A DNA stretch of 50,531 nt from Prevotella sp. (GTDB lineage Bacteria > Bacteroidota > Bacteroidia > Bacteroidales > Bacteroidaceae): positions 1-50,531 of the forward strand of contig JAFZSR010000049.1 in NCBI GenBank assembly GCA_017619275.1. The letters are read 5' to 3'. A model generated the notes under the pieces. The model worked only from the letters and a program-made list of their open reading frames with translations, had not been told where the DNA came from and ran no database searches. Position numbers and translations under genes: made by a program. Positions within the stretch are counted from its first letter, which is position 1. Each line of letters begins with the position of its first letter. Below, piece after piece: positions 26,035 to 34,484 of this stretch.

Positions 26035-28167
26035 ATGACTTTGAAACGACTATTCACCGTTGCCCTCATAGGGCTCATCACCGCGAGTGCCCCTGCACAA
26101 GTGGCAGACAATCTGGACCGTCACAACTTCTTCTATGCCGGACAAAGCAAGCTTCGCCGCATGTTCATCGTCAAGGACGGACAGGTGACCTGGAACTACG
26201 ACGACCAGCTGAAGCGAGGCGAAATAAGTGATGCCGTGCTGATGAGCGACGGACATATCCTGGTGGCGCACCAGTATGGCGTGGCCGAGGTGTCGCAGCA
26301 GGGCGAAACCCTGTGGAGCTATGCCGCGCCCGAAGGCACAGAGATTCACACCATACAGCCCATAGGCCGCACACATGTGGTATTTGTGCAGAATGGCAAG
26401 CCAGCCAAGTGCGTGGTGATGGAGATACCCTCTACCCGCATCGTGCGCCAGTTCAACGTGCCCTTCAACGAGAAAGGGTCGGTGCACGGACAATTCCGCA
26501 ATGCACGCCTCACCTCGCGAGGCACGCTGCTCATTGCCAACATGGCCATGGGCTGCATCCATGAGTTCACTTCCGACGGACGCGAAGTGGACCGATGGGG
26601 CGGCATGCTGCCGTGGTCGGTGCAGGAGATGCCAAAGACGGGCAACCTGCTCATCACGGGGCGCAAGGGGTTGATACAGGAAATCAACCGACAAGGCCAC
26701 ACTGTCTGGGAGTTGAACACCACAAACTACGGCGTCACACAGCCACAGAAAACGGTGCGACTGAAAAACGGAGGGCATATCATCAACAACTGGTACAACG
26801 AATGGAACAAAGAGCCGATGGACACGGCGAAGGCACCCATGCAGGCCATAGAGGTGGACAAGGACGGCAAGCTGGTATGGCAATTGAAGGCATGGAAGAA
26901 CCCCGACCTCGGCCCCTCAACTACCATACAGTTACTCAACGAAACCGTCAACCGCAACCGCCTGTTCTTCGGCGAGTTCAATGCACAGAAACCCAAACTC
27001 TTCGTAGGCCCCAATGAGCCGATTGGCGAGGGACGAGGCATACATCCAGGGCGTGTGGCGTGGATCCACGCTCCTGGTGTAGCCAGCTGGGACGGACATA
27101 CAGGCCTATGGGTGGACGACCGATGGAACAATCAGGACAAGGCCGACCGCATGGTGGACGAGGCGGTGATGCAGCTCACGGGTGAGCCAACGGCCAAAGA
27201 GGCTTGGAAAGCACTCTTCAAACACTTCAACCGCGAACACCGACGTGGCAATAGGGGATACAAGAAAGGCGAGACTATTGCGGTGAAGCTGAACATGAAC
27301 AATGCCATCACCCACCACGACACCATCGAACTCAACTCATCGCCATTCGTCACACTCGCACTCGTGCGCTCGATGGTACGCCACGGCGGCGTAAGACAAC
27401 AGGACATCATCATCTGCGAACCCAGCCGAGCCATTACCGACAGTATATATAATAAGGTGCACCGTGAGTTCCCATTGGTGCGCATCATCGACAACATTGG
27501 CGGCGACGGACGCGAGAAATGCGAGTACTATCCCGAACAAATAACCTACTCCACCGACAACGGCAAGATGGCACGCGGACTAGCTAAATGCATTGTCGAT
27601 GCCGACTATCTCATCAACAGCGCACTGCTGAAAACCCATTCCGGGCCGGGTGTCACGCTCACAGCCAAGAACTGGTATGGCGCCACCGACATCAACCTGC
27701 TGTGGCGACAGAACGCCCACAACAACGTATCGCCCGACAAGCGCAACGGCAAGCCAGGCTACAAGACCTTTGTCGACTGGATAGCTCACAAGGACATGGG
27801 GCAAAAGACACTCCTATTCATCATCGATGGAACCTACGGCTCGCGCGACGTCAACGGCGCTCCCAACCCGAAATGGATGAAAGAACCGTTCCTGGGCAAC
27901 TGGGCATGCTCCATCATAACCAGCCAAGATGAGCTGGCATGCGACGCCGTGGCCATGGACATCATCATCGGCGAATGGCCCGAGTTCGAAAGCCTGAACT
28001 ACTGCGACGAATACCTGCGCGAGGCTGCCAGCCTGCCACAAGCGCCCAGCGGCACCGTCTACAAGCAGCAGGGAAAGCCCGTGGAAAAGCCACTCGGGCT
28101 TTTTGAACACTGGAACAATGAGCACCAATACACGAAGATTGACTTAAAATACAAGAAACTGAAATGA
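26035..28167 (+). CDS. Secreted PQQ-like beta-propeller fused to a DUF362 domain
   Basis: This 710-residue protein has a signal peptide (1-21, ending SAPAQ). Residues about 25-330 form repeated propeller strands of the PQQ/arylsulfotransferase-like kind (GQVTWNYDDQLKRGEI, GETLWSYAAPEGTEI, DGKLVWQLKAWKNPD). Residues about 350-650 match DUF362 (TIAVKLNMNNA, VRSMVRHGGVRQQDIIICE, LINSALLKTHSGPGVTLTAK, DGTYGSRDVNG). DUF362 is often found with iron-sulfur domains, but no Cys clusters are seen here. The fusion inside a pectin operon is unusual and its job is unknown. Its stop overlaps the GH2 start by 4 bp. Confidence 0.75.
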   Translation: MTLKRLFTVALIGLITASAPAQVADNLDRHNFFYAGQSKLRRMFIVKDGQVTWNYDDQLKRGEISDAVLMSDGHILVAHQYGVAEVSQQGETLWSYAAPEGTEIHTIQPIGRTHVVFVQNGKPAKCVVMEIPSTRIVRQFNVPFNEKGSVHGQFRNARLTSRGTLLIANMAMGCIHEFTSDGREVDRWGGMLPWSVQEMPKTGNLLITGRKGLIQEINRQGHTVWELNTTNYGVTQPQKTVRLKNGGHIINNWYNEWNKEPMDTAKAPMQAIEVDKDGKLVWQLKAWKNPDLGPSTTIQLLNETVNRNRLFFGEFNAQKPKLFVGPNEPIGEGRGIHPGRVAWIHAPGVASWDGHTGLWVDDRWNNQDKADRMVDEAVMQLTGEPTAKEAWKALFKHFNREHRRGNRGYKKGETIAVKLNMNNAITHHDTIELNSSPFVTLALVRSMVRHGGVRQQDIIICEPSRAITDSIYNKVHREFPLVRIIDNIGGDGREKCEYYPEQITYSTDNGKMARGLAKCIVDADYLINSALLKTHSGPGVTLTAKNWYGATDINLLWRQNAHNNVSPDKRNGKPGYKTFVDWIAHKDMGQKTLLFIIDGTYGSRDVNGAPNPKWMKEPFLGNWACSIITSQDELACDAVAMDIIIGEWPEFESLNYCDEYLREAASLPQAPSGTVYKQQGKPVEKPLGLFEHWNNEHQYTKIDLKYKKLK

Positions 28168-30887
28168 AAAGAGCGTTAGCCTTGACAAGTCTTTTCTTGT
28201 TCATCCTTGGCTCAAAGGCACAAGTGGGCGATGCCTTCAACGGCATACTGCCCGTTACCGACCCGCTGATGATGAAAAGCTTGAACGGCGAGTGGCAATT
28301 GAAAGTGATTGAAGGCATTAACAACGACACGACCGTACCCCCTGCCGACGACACCTGGGGGCACATCCACGTGCCGGCTTGCTGGGAGCAATATGGGTTC
28401 TGCGCCCCTGCCTACGACAAGCCACAGCCCTTGACGGGCTATTACCGCACCACGTTCACCGTGCCCGAAGCGTGGAAGGGCATGCAAATCGCCATACGAT
28501 TCGATGGAGTGCTATATGGTTACGACCTATGGGTCAACGGAAAGGCGGCGGCAAACTGGCGCTCAGCCTACAACACTGCCATATTCGACATCACACCTTT
28601 TCTCAACAAGAAATCATCCGAACAGCAGCTGGCCATGCGCGTCATCTCGCAATTCCCCGGCAGCGAGTTCGATTATAACGACGATTGGGCGCCATGCGGC
28701 ATCTTTCGCGACGTCACGCTGATGGCTGTTCCAAAGACACACCTCAGCGACCTCACCATACAGACAAAGAACGATGGGCAGGTGGACGTGACAACCACCA
28801 TCGCCAATGGCGACAAGGGCACCGAGGTGAAGCATGAGATACTCGACGCAAACGGCAATTATGTGGGCACCACAAAAGTGCAACATCCAAAGCTTTGGAC
28901 GGCAGAGACGCCCTATCTCTACACGTTGCGCACCACTCTGTGCCAGAAGGGAAAGCCCATCCAGACTTTCGTACACCAATTCGGCTTCCGCGAACTCACC
29001 ATCGATGGGAACATCATGAAACTCAACGGACGGCCCATCAAGTTGCGAGGCGTCACCAGCCACAGCACCGACCCGCGCACGGTGAAGGTCATCGACGATG
29101 CCAGCATCCTACGCGACATGCAACTGATGAAGGAGGCTTCCATCAACTACATCCGCACCAGCCACTACCCCCGCGAACCGCGATTCTACCAACTGGCCGA
29201 CTCTCTCGGCTTCTATATCATCGATGAGGTGCCCTTCGGCTATGGCGACAAGAATCTTTCCGACTCCACGTTCTATCCCGTGCTGCAGCAACGAGCACAG
29301 GCCACTATCCGGCGCGATAAGAATCACCCCTCGGTGCTCATCTGGAGCCTGGGAAACGAGAACCCGCTCACCGACATCTGCATCCGTCTGGGCGACTATG
29401 TAAAACAACAGCTCGACACCTCGCGCCCCATTTGCTATCCACAGGTGGGTTCCTATTTCCGTCGTTTCAACTACGATTTCCCCAAGGTGGCCGACATCTA
29501 CGCCCCCCACTACCCTTCGACGGCCCAGATTGCCGATTTCTACCAGCGAACCGACCGCCCCGTTATCTTCACAGAGTACTGCCACACACTTGGAATCTCG
29601 CTCGAAGACCACAACCGACAGTGGGAAATCATCGAGCACACGCCCGCCATCGCTGGAGGGAGCGTTTGGGAGTGGGTAGACCAAGGTATGCCGTTTGTTT
29701 CCTCCCCAGAGGTGGGAGAAATTAAAGGGGAACTGAACAAGCGCATGTACGGCTATGAGGAACGAGTCTTTACCTCTACCGACAGCGGCTTCGAAATGTT
29801 TGGCAACAAAGGTACCGACGGACTGCTCTATGCCGACCGCACACCACTGCCCAACTATTATGAGATTCAGCACAACTATGCCCAGGCCTTTGTGTCAGAG
29901 GTGGAAAAAGACACCCTCCATATCACCAACCGCTACGACTTCCTGAACCTGAAGGATAATATCACTTTCTGCTGGACGCTGACAAACAACCGCGACACCG
30001 TGATGCGAGGCGCCTTCAGTCCAGACTGCCCCCCTCATGTGACCGTACCTTATGTCATGCAATTGCCACAACAGAACGGGCTCTCCCTCCTACAATTCGA
30101 CATCGTAGATGCACAGGGACATACCATCCTCCATCAGAGTTTTGTGCTGAACAAGCCAGAAGTGGCCTGGCGTGGTTGTGGCGACCCCATGTCGTTCATT
30201 CAGGAAGGCCCCTTAATTCGTGTAGGCCGAAAAGCCACGATGGCAGAACGTATCAAAGTGATGGATAAGCGTATAGAAAAGTATCTCCAGCCTTTAGATA
30301 ATCCGAAGGTCAAGACTAACGTGCATACCTCACAAGCGGGTACAGCCACCAAGGTATGCTATACACTGACACCCGACAGTACCGATGCCTTTCTTTCTGA
30401 ACTCGGCATCGCCTACCTCCTTGACGACCGCTTTGATCGCGTACAATGGATTGGTCAAGGCCCTTTCGCCTCCTATCCTGGTCGATGTCAGGCCAACCGC
30501 TACGGCTTTTGGGCAAAACAGATTGACGACCTTTATTTTGAGGGCAACCGTATGGGCGTGGATGCCGCTCTCTTCAGTGACAAGGAGGGGCATGGTCTGC
30601 TGGTTGTTGGAAACAACCTGAATCTGAACTTCGAGCTGACAGACCAGGGCATCGTCCTAACGGTGAATGCCGCCGTTTCAGGCCAAGGTCCTAAGTTCGC
30701 CCGCACTGCCTTCCCCGTCATCTCAAAGGAGATAGGCACAGTGTCAGGCGAATTCCGACTCTATAGCATCGGCGCCGACTCATGGCCACAGCTTTTCGCC
30801 CATCCGCAGTCTGTACCCCCTCCCTTCCATCCCTTCAAGACTCAATACGACACCTATCTGCTGAGATACAAAGACATAACAGAGTAA
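28164..30887 (+). CDS. GH2-family beta-galactosidase-type enzyme
   Basis: This 907-residue secreted enzyme (signal about 1-19) has the GH2 order: sugar-binding jelly roll (about 35-190), Ig-like domain (about 190-280), TIM barrel (about 280-600) and C-terminal beta domains. The acid/base is Glu399 in SLGNENP and the nucleophile Glu471 in IFTEYCH. RTSHYPREPRFYQLADSLGF is the usual barrel strand of family members. In this setting it probably removes galactose (or another beta-linked sugar) from RG-I side chains; the exact sugar cannot be read. From about 29900 onward third-base G+C looks lower than in the first half, a weak hint of mixed origin. It is translationally coupled to the DUF362 fusion. 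Confidence 0.9.
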   Translation: MKRALALTSLFLFILGSKAQVGDAFNGILPVTDPLMMKSLNGEWQLKVIEGINNDTTVPPADDTWGHIHVPACWEQYGFCAPAYDKPQPLTGYYRTTFTVPEAWKGMQIAIRFDGVLYGYDLWVNGKAAANWRSAYNTAIFDITPFLNKKSSEQQLAMRVISQFPGSEFDYNDDWAPCGIFRDVTLMAVPKTHLSDLTIQTKNDGQVDVTTTIANGDKGTEVKHEILDANGNYVGTTKVQHPKLWTAETPYLYTLRTTLCQKGKPIQTFVHQFGFRELTIDGNIMKLNGRPIKLRGVTSHSTDPRTVKVIDDASILRDMQLMKEASINYIRTSHYPREPRFYQLADSLGFYIIDEVPFGYGDKNLSDSTFYPVLQQRAQATIRRDKNHPSVLIWSLGNENPLTDICIRLGDYVKQQLDTSRPICYPQVGSYFRRFNYDFPKVADIYAPHYPSTAQIADFYQRTDRPVIFTEYCHTLGISLEDHNRQWEIIEHTPAIAGGSVWEWVDQGMPFVSSPEVGEIKGELNKRMYGYEERVFTSTDSGFEMFGNKGTDGLLYADRTPLPNYYEIQHNYAQAFVSEVEKDTLHITNRYDFLNLKDNITFCWTLTNNRDTVMRGAFSPDCPPHVTVPYVMQLPQQNGLSLLQFDIVDAQGHTILHQSFVLNKPEVAWRGCGDPMSFIQEGPLIRVGRKATMAERIKVMDKRIEKYLQPLDNPKVKTNVHTSQAGTATKVCYTLTPDSTDAFLSELGIAYLLDDRFDRVQWIGQGPFASYPGRCQANRYGFWAKQIDDLYFEGNRMGVDAALFSDKEGHGLLVVGNNLNLNFELTDQGIVLTVNAAVSGQGPKFARTAFPVISKEIGTVSGEFRLYSIGADSWPQLFAHPQSVPPPFHPFKTQYDTYLLRYKDITE

Positions 30888-30939
30888 TAACAACACCTAT
30901 CGCCTCTCCTGCTGTGTCCGCTACCTACCAAAATGATGA

Positions 30940-31001
30940 AATGATGAAATGATGGAATGATGGTTTTTCGTAACGCTGCAGAAAATCGCATAGTTACGTG
31001 C
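30940..31001 (+). repeat. Left arm of perfect 62-bp inverted repeat
   Basis: It consists of three AATGATGR octamers, then TTTTTCGTAACGCTGCAGAA and AATCGCATAGTTACGTGC. It is the exact reverse complement of 31351-31412. It includes a smaller palindrome (CGTAAC...GTTACG, 30969-30998) with a CTGCAG centre. Confidence 0.95.
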
Positions 31002-31204
31002 GTAAACGCTACAAAAACGGTCACTTTTTTATATTTTCCACGCTCCAATTACTGGATAATGCCTGCTTTTTCCGAGTTTTTTTACTCTCGTGGAATCCAT
31101 CAAACCATCATTCCATCATTCCATCATTCCATCATTTCATCATTTTGGGTATACCCACCTCTTCAGGCAGCGGATGCGTAGGACTGTGCAAGTTAAAAAA
31201 ACTT

Positions 31205-31232
31205 TTAATTATTATATATATATAATAATTAA
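31205..31232. repeat. 28-bp perfect A/T palindrome
   Basis: The run TTAATTATTATATA is followed by its exact complement. It lies near the centre of the loop between the 62-bp arms and could form a cruciform or a weak bidirectional terminator. Confidence 0.8.
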
Positions 31233-31350
31233 CGCCTATAGCATTTCAGGCTAATGATGAAATGATGGTTTGATGGATTATGCCCTATAGCATATCAGGC
31301 TAATGATGAAATGATGGAATGATGGTTTGATGGATTTTTGTGGGGTTTTT

Positions 31351-31412
31351 GCACGTAACTATGCGATTTTCTGCAGCGTTACGAAAAACCATCATTCCAT
31401 CATTTCATCATT
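31351..31412 (-). repeat. Right arm of perfect 62-bp inverted repeat
   Basis: All 62 bases match the complement of 30940-31001, with 349 bp between the arms. Its end overlaps the stop codon of the opine-dehydrogenase-like gene (31411-31413). Confidence 0.95.
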
Positions 31413-32514
31413 AGGGGTATATCACCCCCAGAAACTGCGTAAACGACGTGCAGCCCCTGCCCCACTCGCTCACCCTATCGATGACGGGCGTGCTGACTCC
31501 CTTTTGACGAGCCAGGCGGCAAACGATGTCGAGGCCATAGGGGAAGTCCTCGGTGAAGTAGCGGCTCTGGAAGTTGGGGATGTAGCCACCCTCCACGGGA
31601 AGCATGGGCGCGACGATGCCCTTGAAGGCCTCGATGCTGCGCAGCTTGCTGGCAAGTGAGGGGGCGTCGGTGCTCTCGTAGTAGTCGAGCACGGTGGGAA
31701 TGCTGCCGGGGGTGACGGGCAGGACGGCCAACAGATGCTGCAGCTCGCAGTCCATTTCGATATAGAGCTGGGCGGCCTCTTCGGTCCACTCCTCGTAGAA
31801 CAGGGGCACGCGCGGATAGACGATGCCGGGATGCCAGTCGTGGAAGAGCGTGTAGAGGCGGGAGGGATGCAGCAGGGGGTTGCTGTTGGAGAGGCTGGCC
31901 TCGTAGTGGCTATGCAGCAGATGGGTGGGCGTGCAGAAGAGCGTCTGCACCATCTGGCGCAGCTCCTCCTGGCGTGTGGTCTGCTCCACGGCCAACTGCA
32001 GACTGGGCTTGAAGCCCATGATGCGGGCGGCATGGCCATACTGCAGGGTGCGGGCGATGAAGGGCACACGCTGGAGACCGAAGAGCGGCGTGCTGGGGGG
32101 CAGGATGTCGATGGCCTGGAAGAAGAAGCCCGTGCTGCTCACCACGCTGCCCACTGCGGCGCCGGGTTTCAGATGGGGCTGGATTTGCTGGAGCGTCTCT
32201 GCGATGGCAAAGCCAGGCAGGCAGAGCAGCACCACGTCGGCAGTGGGAATCACGAGAGAGGGGTCGCTGCAAACAAATAACCCACCCCCATCCCCTCCCG
32301 TACGGGAGGGGGGCTTGGTTAGACATCTTACATCCAAGTCTATATCCACTCCCCTCCCGTTCGGGAGGGGTTGGGGGTGGGTTACTCTTAATATCTTGCC
32401 CCACTGCTCAGGGTGGCGTGTCAACAGACTCACCTTGTAGTTGGTACGTGCGGCGATGAACCCCGCCGCCACATGTCCCAGATTGCCGCCACCACAGATG
32501 CAGATATTCTTCAT
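31411..32514 (-). CDS. NAD/NADP octopine/nopaline dehydrogenase-family protein with in-frame repeat insertion
   Basis: This 367-residue cytoplasmic enzyme has an N-terminal Rossmann fold (ICGGGNLGHVAAGF, residues about 5-18; VVLLCLPGFAI) and the all-alpha opine-dehydrogenase domain (SRYFTEDFPYGLDIVCRL near the C-terminus). Opine dehydrogenases join an amino acid and a 2-oxo acid by NAD(P)H reduction; the substrates here are unknown. Residues about 45-79 (THPQPLPNGRG ... PPSRTGGDGGG) are encoded by a ~104-bp palindromic repeat (32279-32382) and look foreign to the fold, yet the frame stays open. The stop lies in octamer repeats, and an 82-bp copy of the 3' end occurs at 2601-2682. It is probably cotranscribed with the fusion gene 53 bp upstream. 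Confidence 0.85.
   Translation of the reverse strand: MKNICICGGGNLGHVAAGFIAARTNYKVSLLTRHPEQWGKILRVTHPQPLPNGRGVDIDLDVRCLTKPPSRTGGDGGGLFVCSDPSLVIPTADVVLLCLPGFAIAETLQQIQPHLKPGAAVGSVVSSTGFFFQAIDILPPSTPLFGLQRVPFIARTLQYGHAARIMGFKPSLQLAVEQTTRQEELRQMVQTLFCTPTHLLHSHYEASLSNSNPLLHPSRLYTLFHDWHPGIVYPRVPLFYEEWTEEAAQLYIEMDCELQHLLAVLPVTPGSIPTVLDYYESTDAPSLASKLRSIEAFKGIVAPMLPVEGGYIPNFQSRYFTEDFPYGLDIVCRLARQKGVSTPVIDRVSEWGRGCTSFTQFLGVIYP
32279..32382. repeat. Palindromic repeat element inserted in frame in a coding sequence
   Basis: The outer arms AACCCACCCCCA-TCCCCTCCC (32279-32299) and its near-complement ending GGGGGTGGGTT (32362-32382) enclose about 62 bp. Each arm also holds a CCCCTCCCG/CGGGAGGGG palindrome (32292-32311 and 32351-32370). 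It translates as THPQPLPNGRGVDI...TKPPSRTGGDGGG. I recall such peptides as frequent interruptions in Bacteroidota proteins, which suggests a dispersed element. Confidence 0.85.
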
Positions 32515-32516
32515 TG

Positions 32517-32580
32517 GTCGGTTAGTCGTTTGGTCGTTTCGTCGTTTAGGGATTCATTCTTCAATCTTCATTCTTCACTT
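32517..32580. repeat. Octamer and heptamer arrays across a gene 3' end
   Basis: GTCGGTTA, GTCGTTTG, GTCGTTTC, GTCGTTTA (32517-32548) are followed by TTCATTC, TTCAATC, TTCATTC, TTCACTT (32553-32580). The heptamers supply the last codons and stop of the nucleotidyltransferase-aminotransferase gene. Confidence 0.85.
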
Positions 32581-34391
32581 AATGCTTTCAATGCGGCGAC
32601 GAGCCGATCGTTGTCTTCGCTATTGCGCACCGACACACGGATGTAGTTCCTACCCTGCAGGGCGGTCTTCGAGTTGCAGTCCTTCACCATGATATTGTAG
32701 TCGGCCAGCAAGCGGCGGGTCAGCTCGGCTGAGGTGAAGCCGCTGGTGATTTCCAAGCAGAAATAGTTGGCCTGCGAGGGGATGAGGCGCAGGTAGGGAA
32801 TCTGGCTGAGCAGTGCGGCAAAGCGCTGGCGCTCGGCGATGAAGCGGTGGCAAGCCTTACGGTAGTCGGCCTCGTACTTGCCGAAGATTTGCAGATAGTA
32901 TTCGGCGAAGGAGTTGATGTTCCAGATGGCCACGTCGCGCTTCACACGGTTGATGAGGTCGGTGTCTGCCGAGCACATCACACCCAGGCGCAGTCCGGGC
33001 ACGCCATAGCTCTTCGAGATGCTCTTCATGACGACGAGGCTGGGGAAGGCTTCGAGCGTCGAGTTGGTGATGAGGGTGTTGTGCTCAAAATCGTCGCTGA
33101 AGTCTACAAACGACTCGTCGACGATGAGCCGAATGCCACGCTGCTGTGCCCATGCCGCGAGGCGGAGCAGGTCGGCATGGGGGATGAAATTGCCCGAAGG
33201 ATTGTCAGGGTTGATGAGCAGCAGCGCCTGTATGTCCTTGTCGGCATAGAAAGCCATCAGGTCGTCGGCGGTGTATGACAGGTCGGCGTTCTGGGGCACG
33301 AAGGCCACAATCTGCTCCTTGGCAAGACGATGGGGATATTCCTCGAAGGTAGGATAAACAATGCCTACGGTTGAAGAATCGGCTGTTTCCATCAGGCTCT
33401 TGATGAGCTCGGCGGCACCATTGCCCACCACGGTGTATTCGCGTCGGATGCCGAAATACTTCCCTGCGAGCAACTGCTGCACCATCATGCCCGAAGGATA
33501 CTCGGTGAGCAGGGTGTCGAAGCTGGCACGCAGCTCGTCCTTCATGCGCTGCGTGGGGAAATAGGGATTGACCAGGTAGCAGTAGTCGAGCATCTTGGGG
33601 AAGCGCCAATGGCCTCCATAGCGGTAGTTGAAACGGTGGAGCATCTCGTCGCCCTCGGCAAAGATGGTCTCGGCAATGTCGAGGTCCTGCACGTCGTCAA
33701 TCTCGTACCATTTCTCGTCGCCGATGGGCAGGGCCTTCAGGTCGACGCTATCGATGAGGGTGATGACGCGGAGCACCTGCTCGTAGTATTCGTTCAAGCC
33801 CATCGCCTTCTGATAGGCATCGAGGAAGGGCACATACTTCTGACAGCTGAAGTCGCGCGAGAACTTATACACGTTCACCGTCTTGTAATAGCTGTCGCAC
33901 TCGTCGTATTTGAACGCTTTCTTGGGCACGAAGTTCACGATGTGGCAGTCGTGGTCGATGGTGACCATCGTGCCGTCCATCCAGCTCTCGTATTTGGCCA
34001 CCAGCGCCAGGTTGGGCTGCGGGTTGTCGAGGATGAGGGGGATGAGACGGTCGCCAAGGATGAGGTCGCTCTCGATGAGCAGCGTGTCGTCCTGCTGCAG
34101 CTGCTCCTTGGCCAGCGCCAGCGAGTAGATGTTGTTGGTGCGGTCGTAGATGGGGTTCTCTACATACTCAATGTTGAGCCGCCCATCGTAGCGGTGTCCC
34201 AGAAGGTCTTTCAGGGCCTGTGCCTGATAGCCCACCACGATGACCACTCGACTGAACTGTTGCCGGGCCAGCTGCCCCAGCAGACGGTCGATGAGTGTCT
34301 GGCCGTTTACGCTCACCATGCACTTGGTGTTGTGCTGCGTCAGCTCGCCCAGTCGGCGACCCATGCCTGCTGCCAGAATGATTGCTTGCAT
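32568..34391 (-). CDS. Nucleotidyltransferase-aminotransferase (PLP) fusion protein
   Basis: This 607-residue bifunctional protein joins two domains. The N-terminal ~245 residues form an NTP-transferase of the LicC/cytidylyltransferase kind (LAAGMGRRLGELTQHNTKCM with the GxGxR nucleotide loop, TLLIESDLIL). The remainder (about 250-607) is a class I/II PLP aminotransferase of the HisC/CobD kind (INPDNPSGNF, DESFVDFSDD, and the PLP lysine Lys460 in SISKSYGVPGLRLG). Known relatives include cytidylyltransferase-transaminase fusions for CMP-aminoethylphosphonate, and CobD-like decarboxylases acting on threonine or serine phosphate. A CDP- or CMP-activated amino-alcohol or phosphonate head group is therefore a reasonable hypothesis. 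The opine-dehydrogenase-like gene follows in the same direction. Confidence 0.85.
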   Translation of the reverse strand: MQAIILAAGMGRRLGELTQHNTKCMVSVNGQTLIDRLLGQLARQQFSRVVIVVGYQAQALKDLLGHRYDGRLNIEYVENPIYDRTNNIYSLALAKEQLQQDDTLLIESDLILGDRLIPLILDNPQPNLALVAKYESWMDGTMVTIDHDCHIVNFVPKKAFKYDECDSYYKTVNVYKFSRDFSCQKYVPFLDAYQKAMGLNEYYEQVLRVITLIDSVDLKALPIGDEKWYEIDDVQDLDIAETIFAEGDEMLHRFNYRYGGHWRFPKMLDYCYLVNPYFPTQRMKDELRASFDTLLTEYPSGMMVQQLLAGKYFGIRREYTVVGNGAAELIKSLMETADSSTVGIVYPTFEEYPHRLAKEQIVAFVPQNADLSYTADDLMAFYADKDIQALLLINPDNPSGNFIPHADLLRLAAWAQQRGIRLIVDESFVDFSDDFEHNTLITNSTLEAFPSLVVMKSISKSYGVPGLRLGVMCSADTDLINRVKRDVAIWNINSFAEYYLQIFGKYEADYRKACHRFIAERQRFAALLSQIPYLRLIPSQANYFCLEITSGFTSAELTRRLLADYNIMVKDCNSKTALQGRNYIRVSVRNSEDNDRLVAALKALSEE

Positions 34392-34405
34392 CCTGCTTGA
34401 TTTAA

Positions 34406-34470
34406 GAGTTTAGAGTTAAGAATTTAGAATTAAGAGTTGTCGCCTGCGGCGAGTAAGAATTTAGAATTTA
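34406..34470. repeat. Heptamer repeat GAGTTTA/GAATTAA
   Basis: GAGTTTA, GAGTTAA, GAATTTA, GAATTAA, GAGTTGT run from 34406 to 34440. After a G/C-rich CGCCTGCGGC interruption the pattern resumes with AATTTAG units. It lies between the fusion gene and the SGNH hydrolase. Confidence 0.85.
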
Positions 34471-34484
34471 GTATTTTTGCTTCT

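Larger units (their letters stand above)
30888..31410. other. Repeat-dense convergent spacer
   Basis: No gene is seen. The spacer carries a perfect 62-bp inverted repeat (30940-31001 and 31351-31412), several period-8 arrays, a 28-bp perfect A/T palindrome (31205-31232), and two direct copies of a CCTATAGCATWTCAGGCTAA unit (about 31235 and 31284) that each run into ATGATGAAATGATGG. Confidence 0.85.

Noticed and set aside
30930-31412. CRISPR-like appearance of octamer repeats
   Set aside because: Units are 8 bp in direct tandem without unique spacers of regular length, and no cas genes are near.
31910-32404. Alternative frame through the palindromic element (NPPPTPPEREG-type peptide)
   Set aside because: It is the same repeat in another frame; the continuous opine-dehydrogenase frame explains the region.
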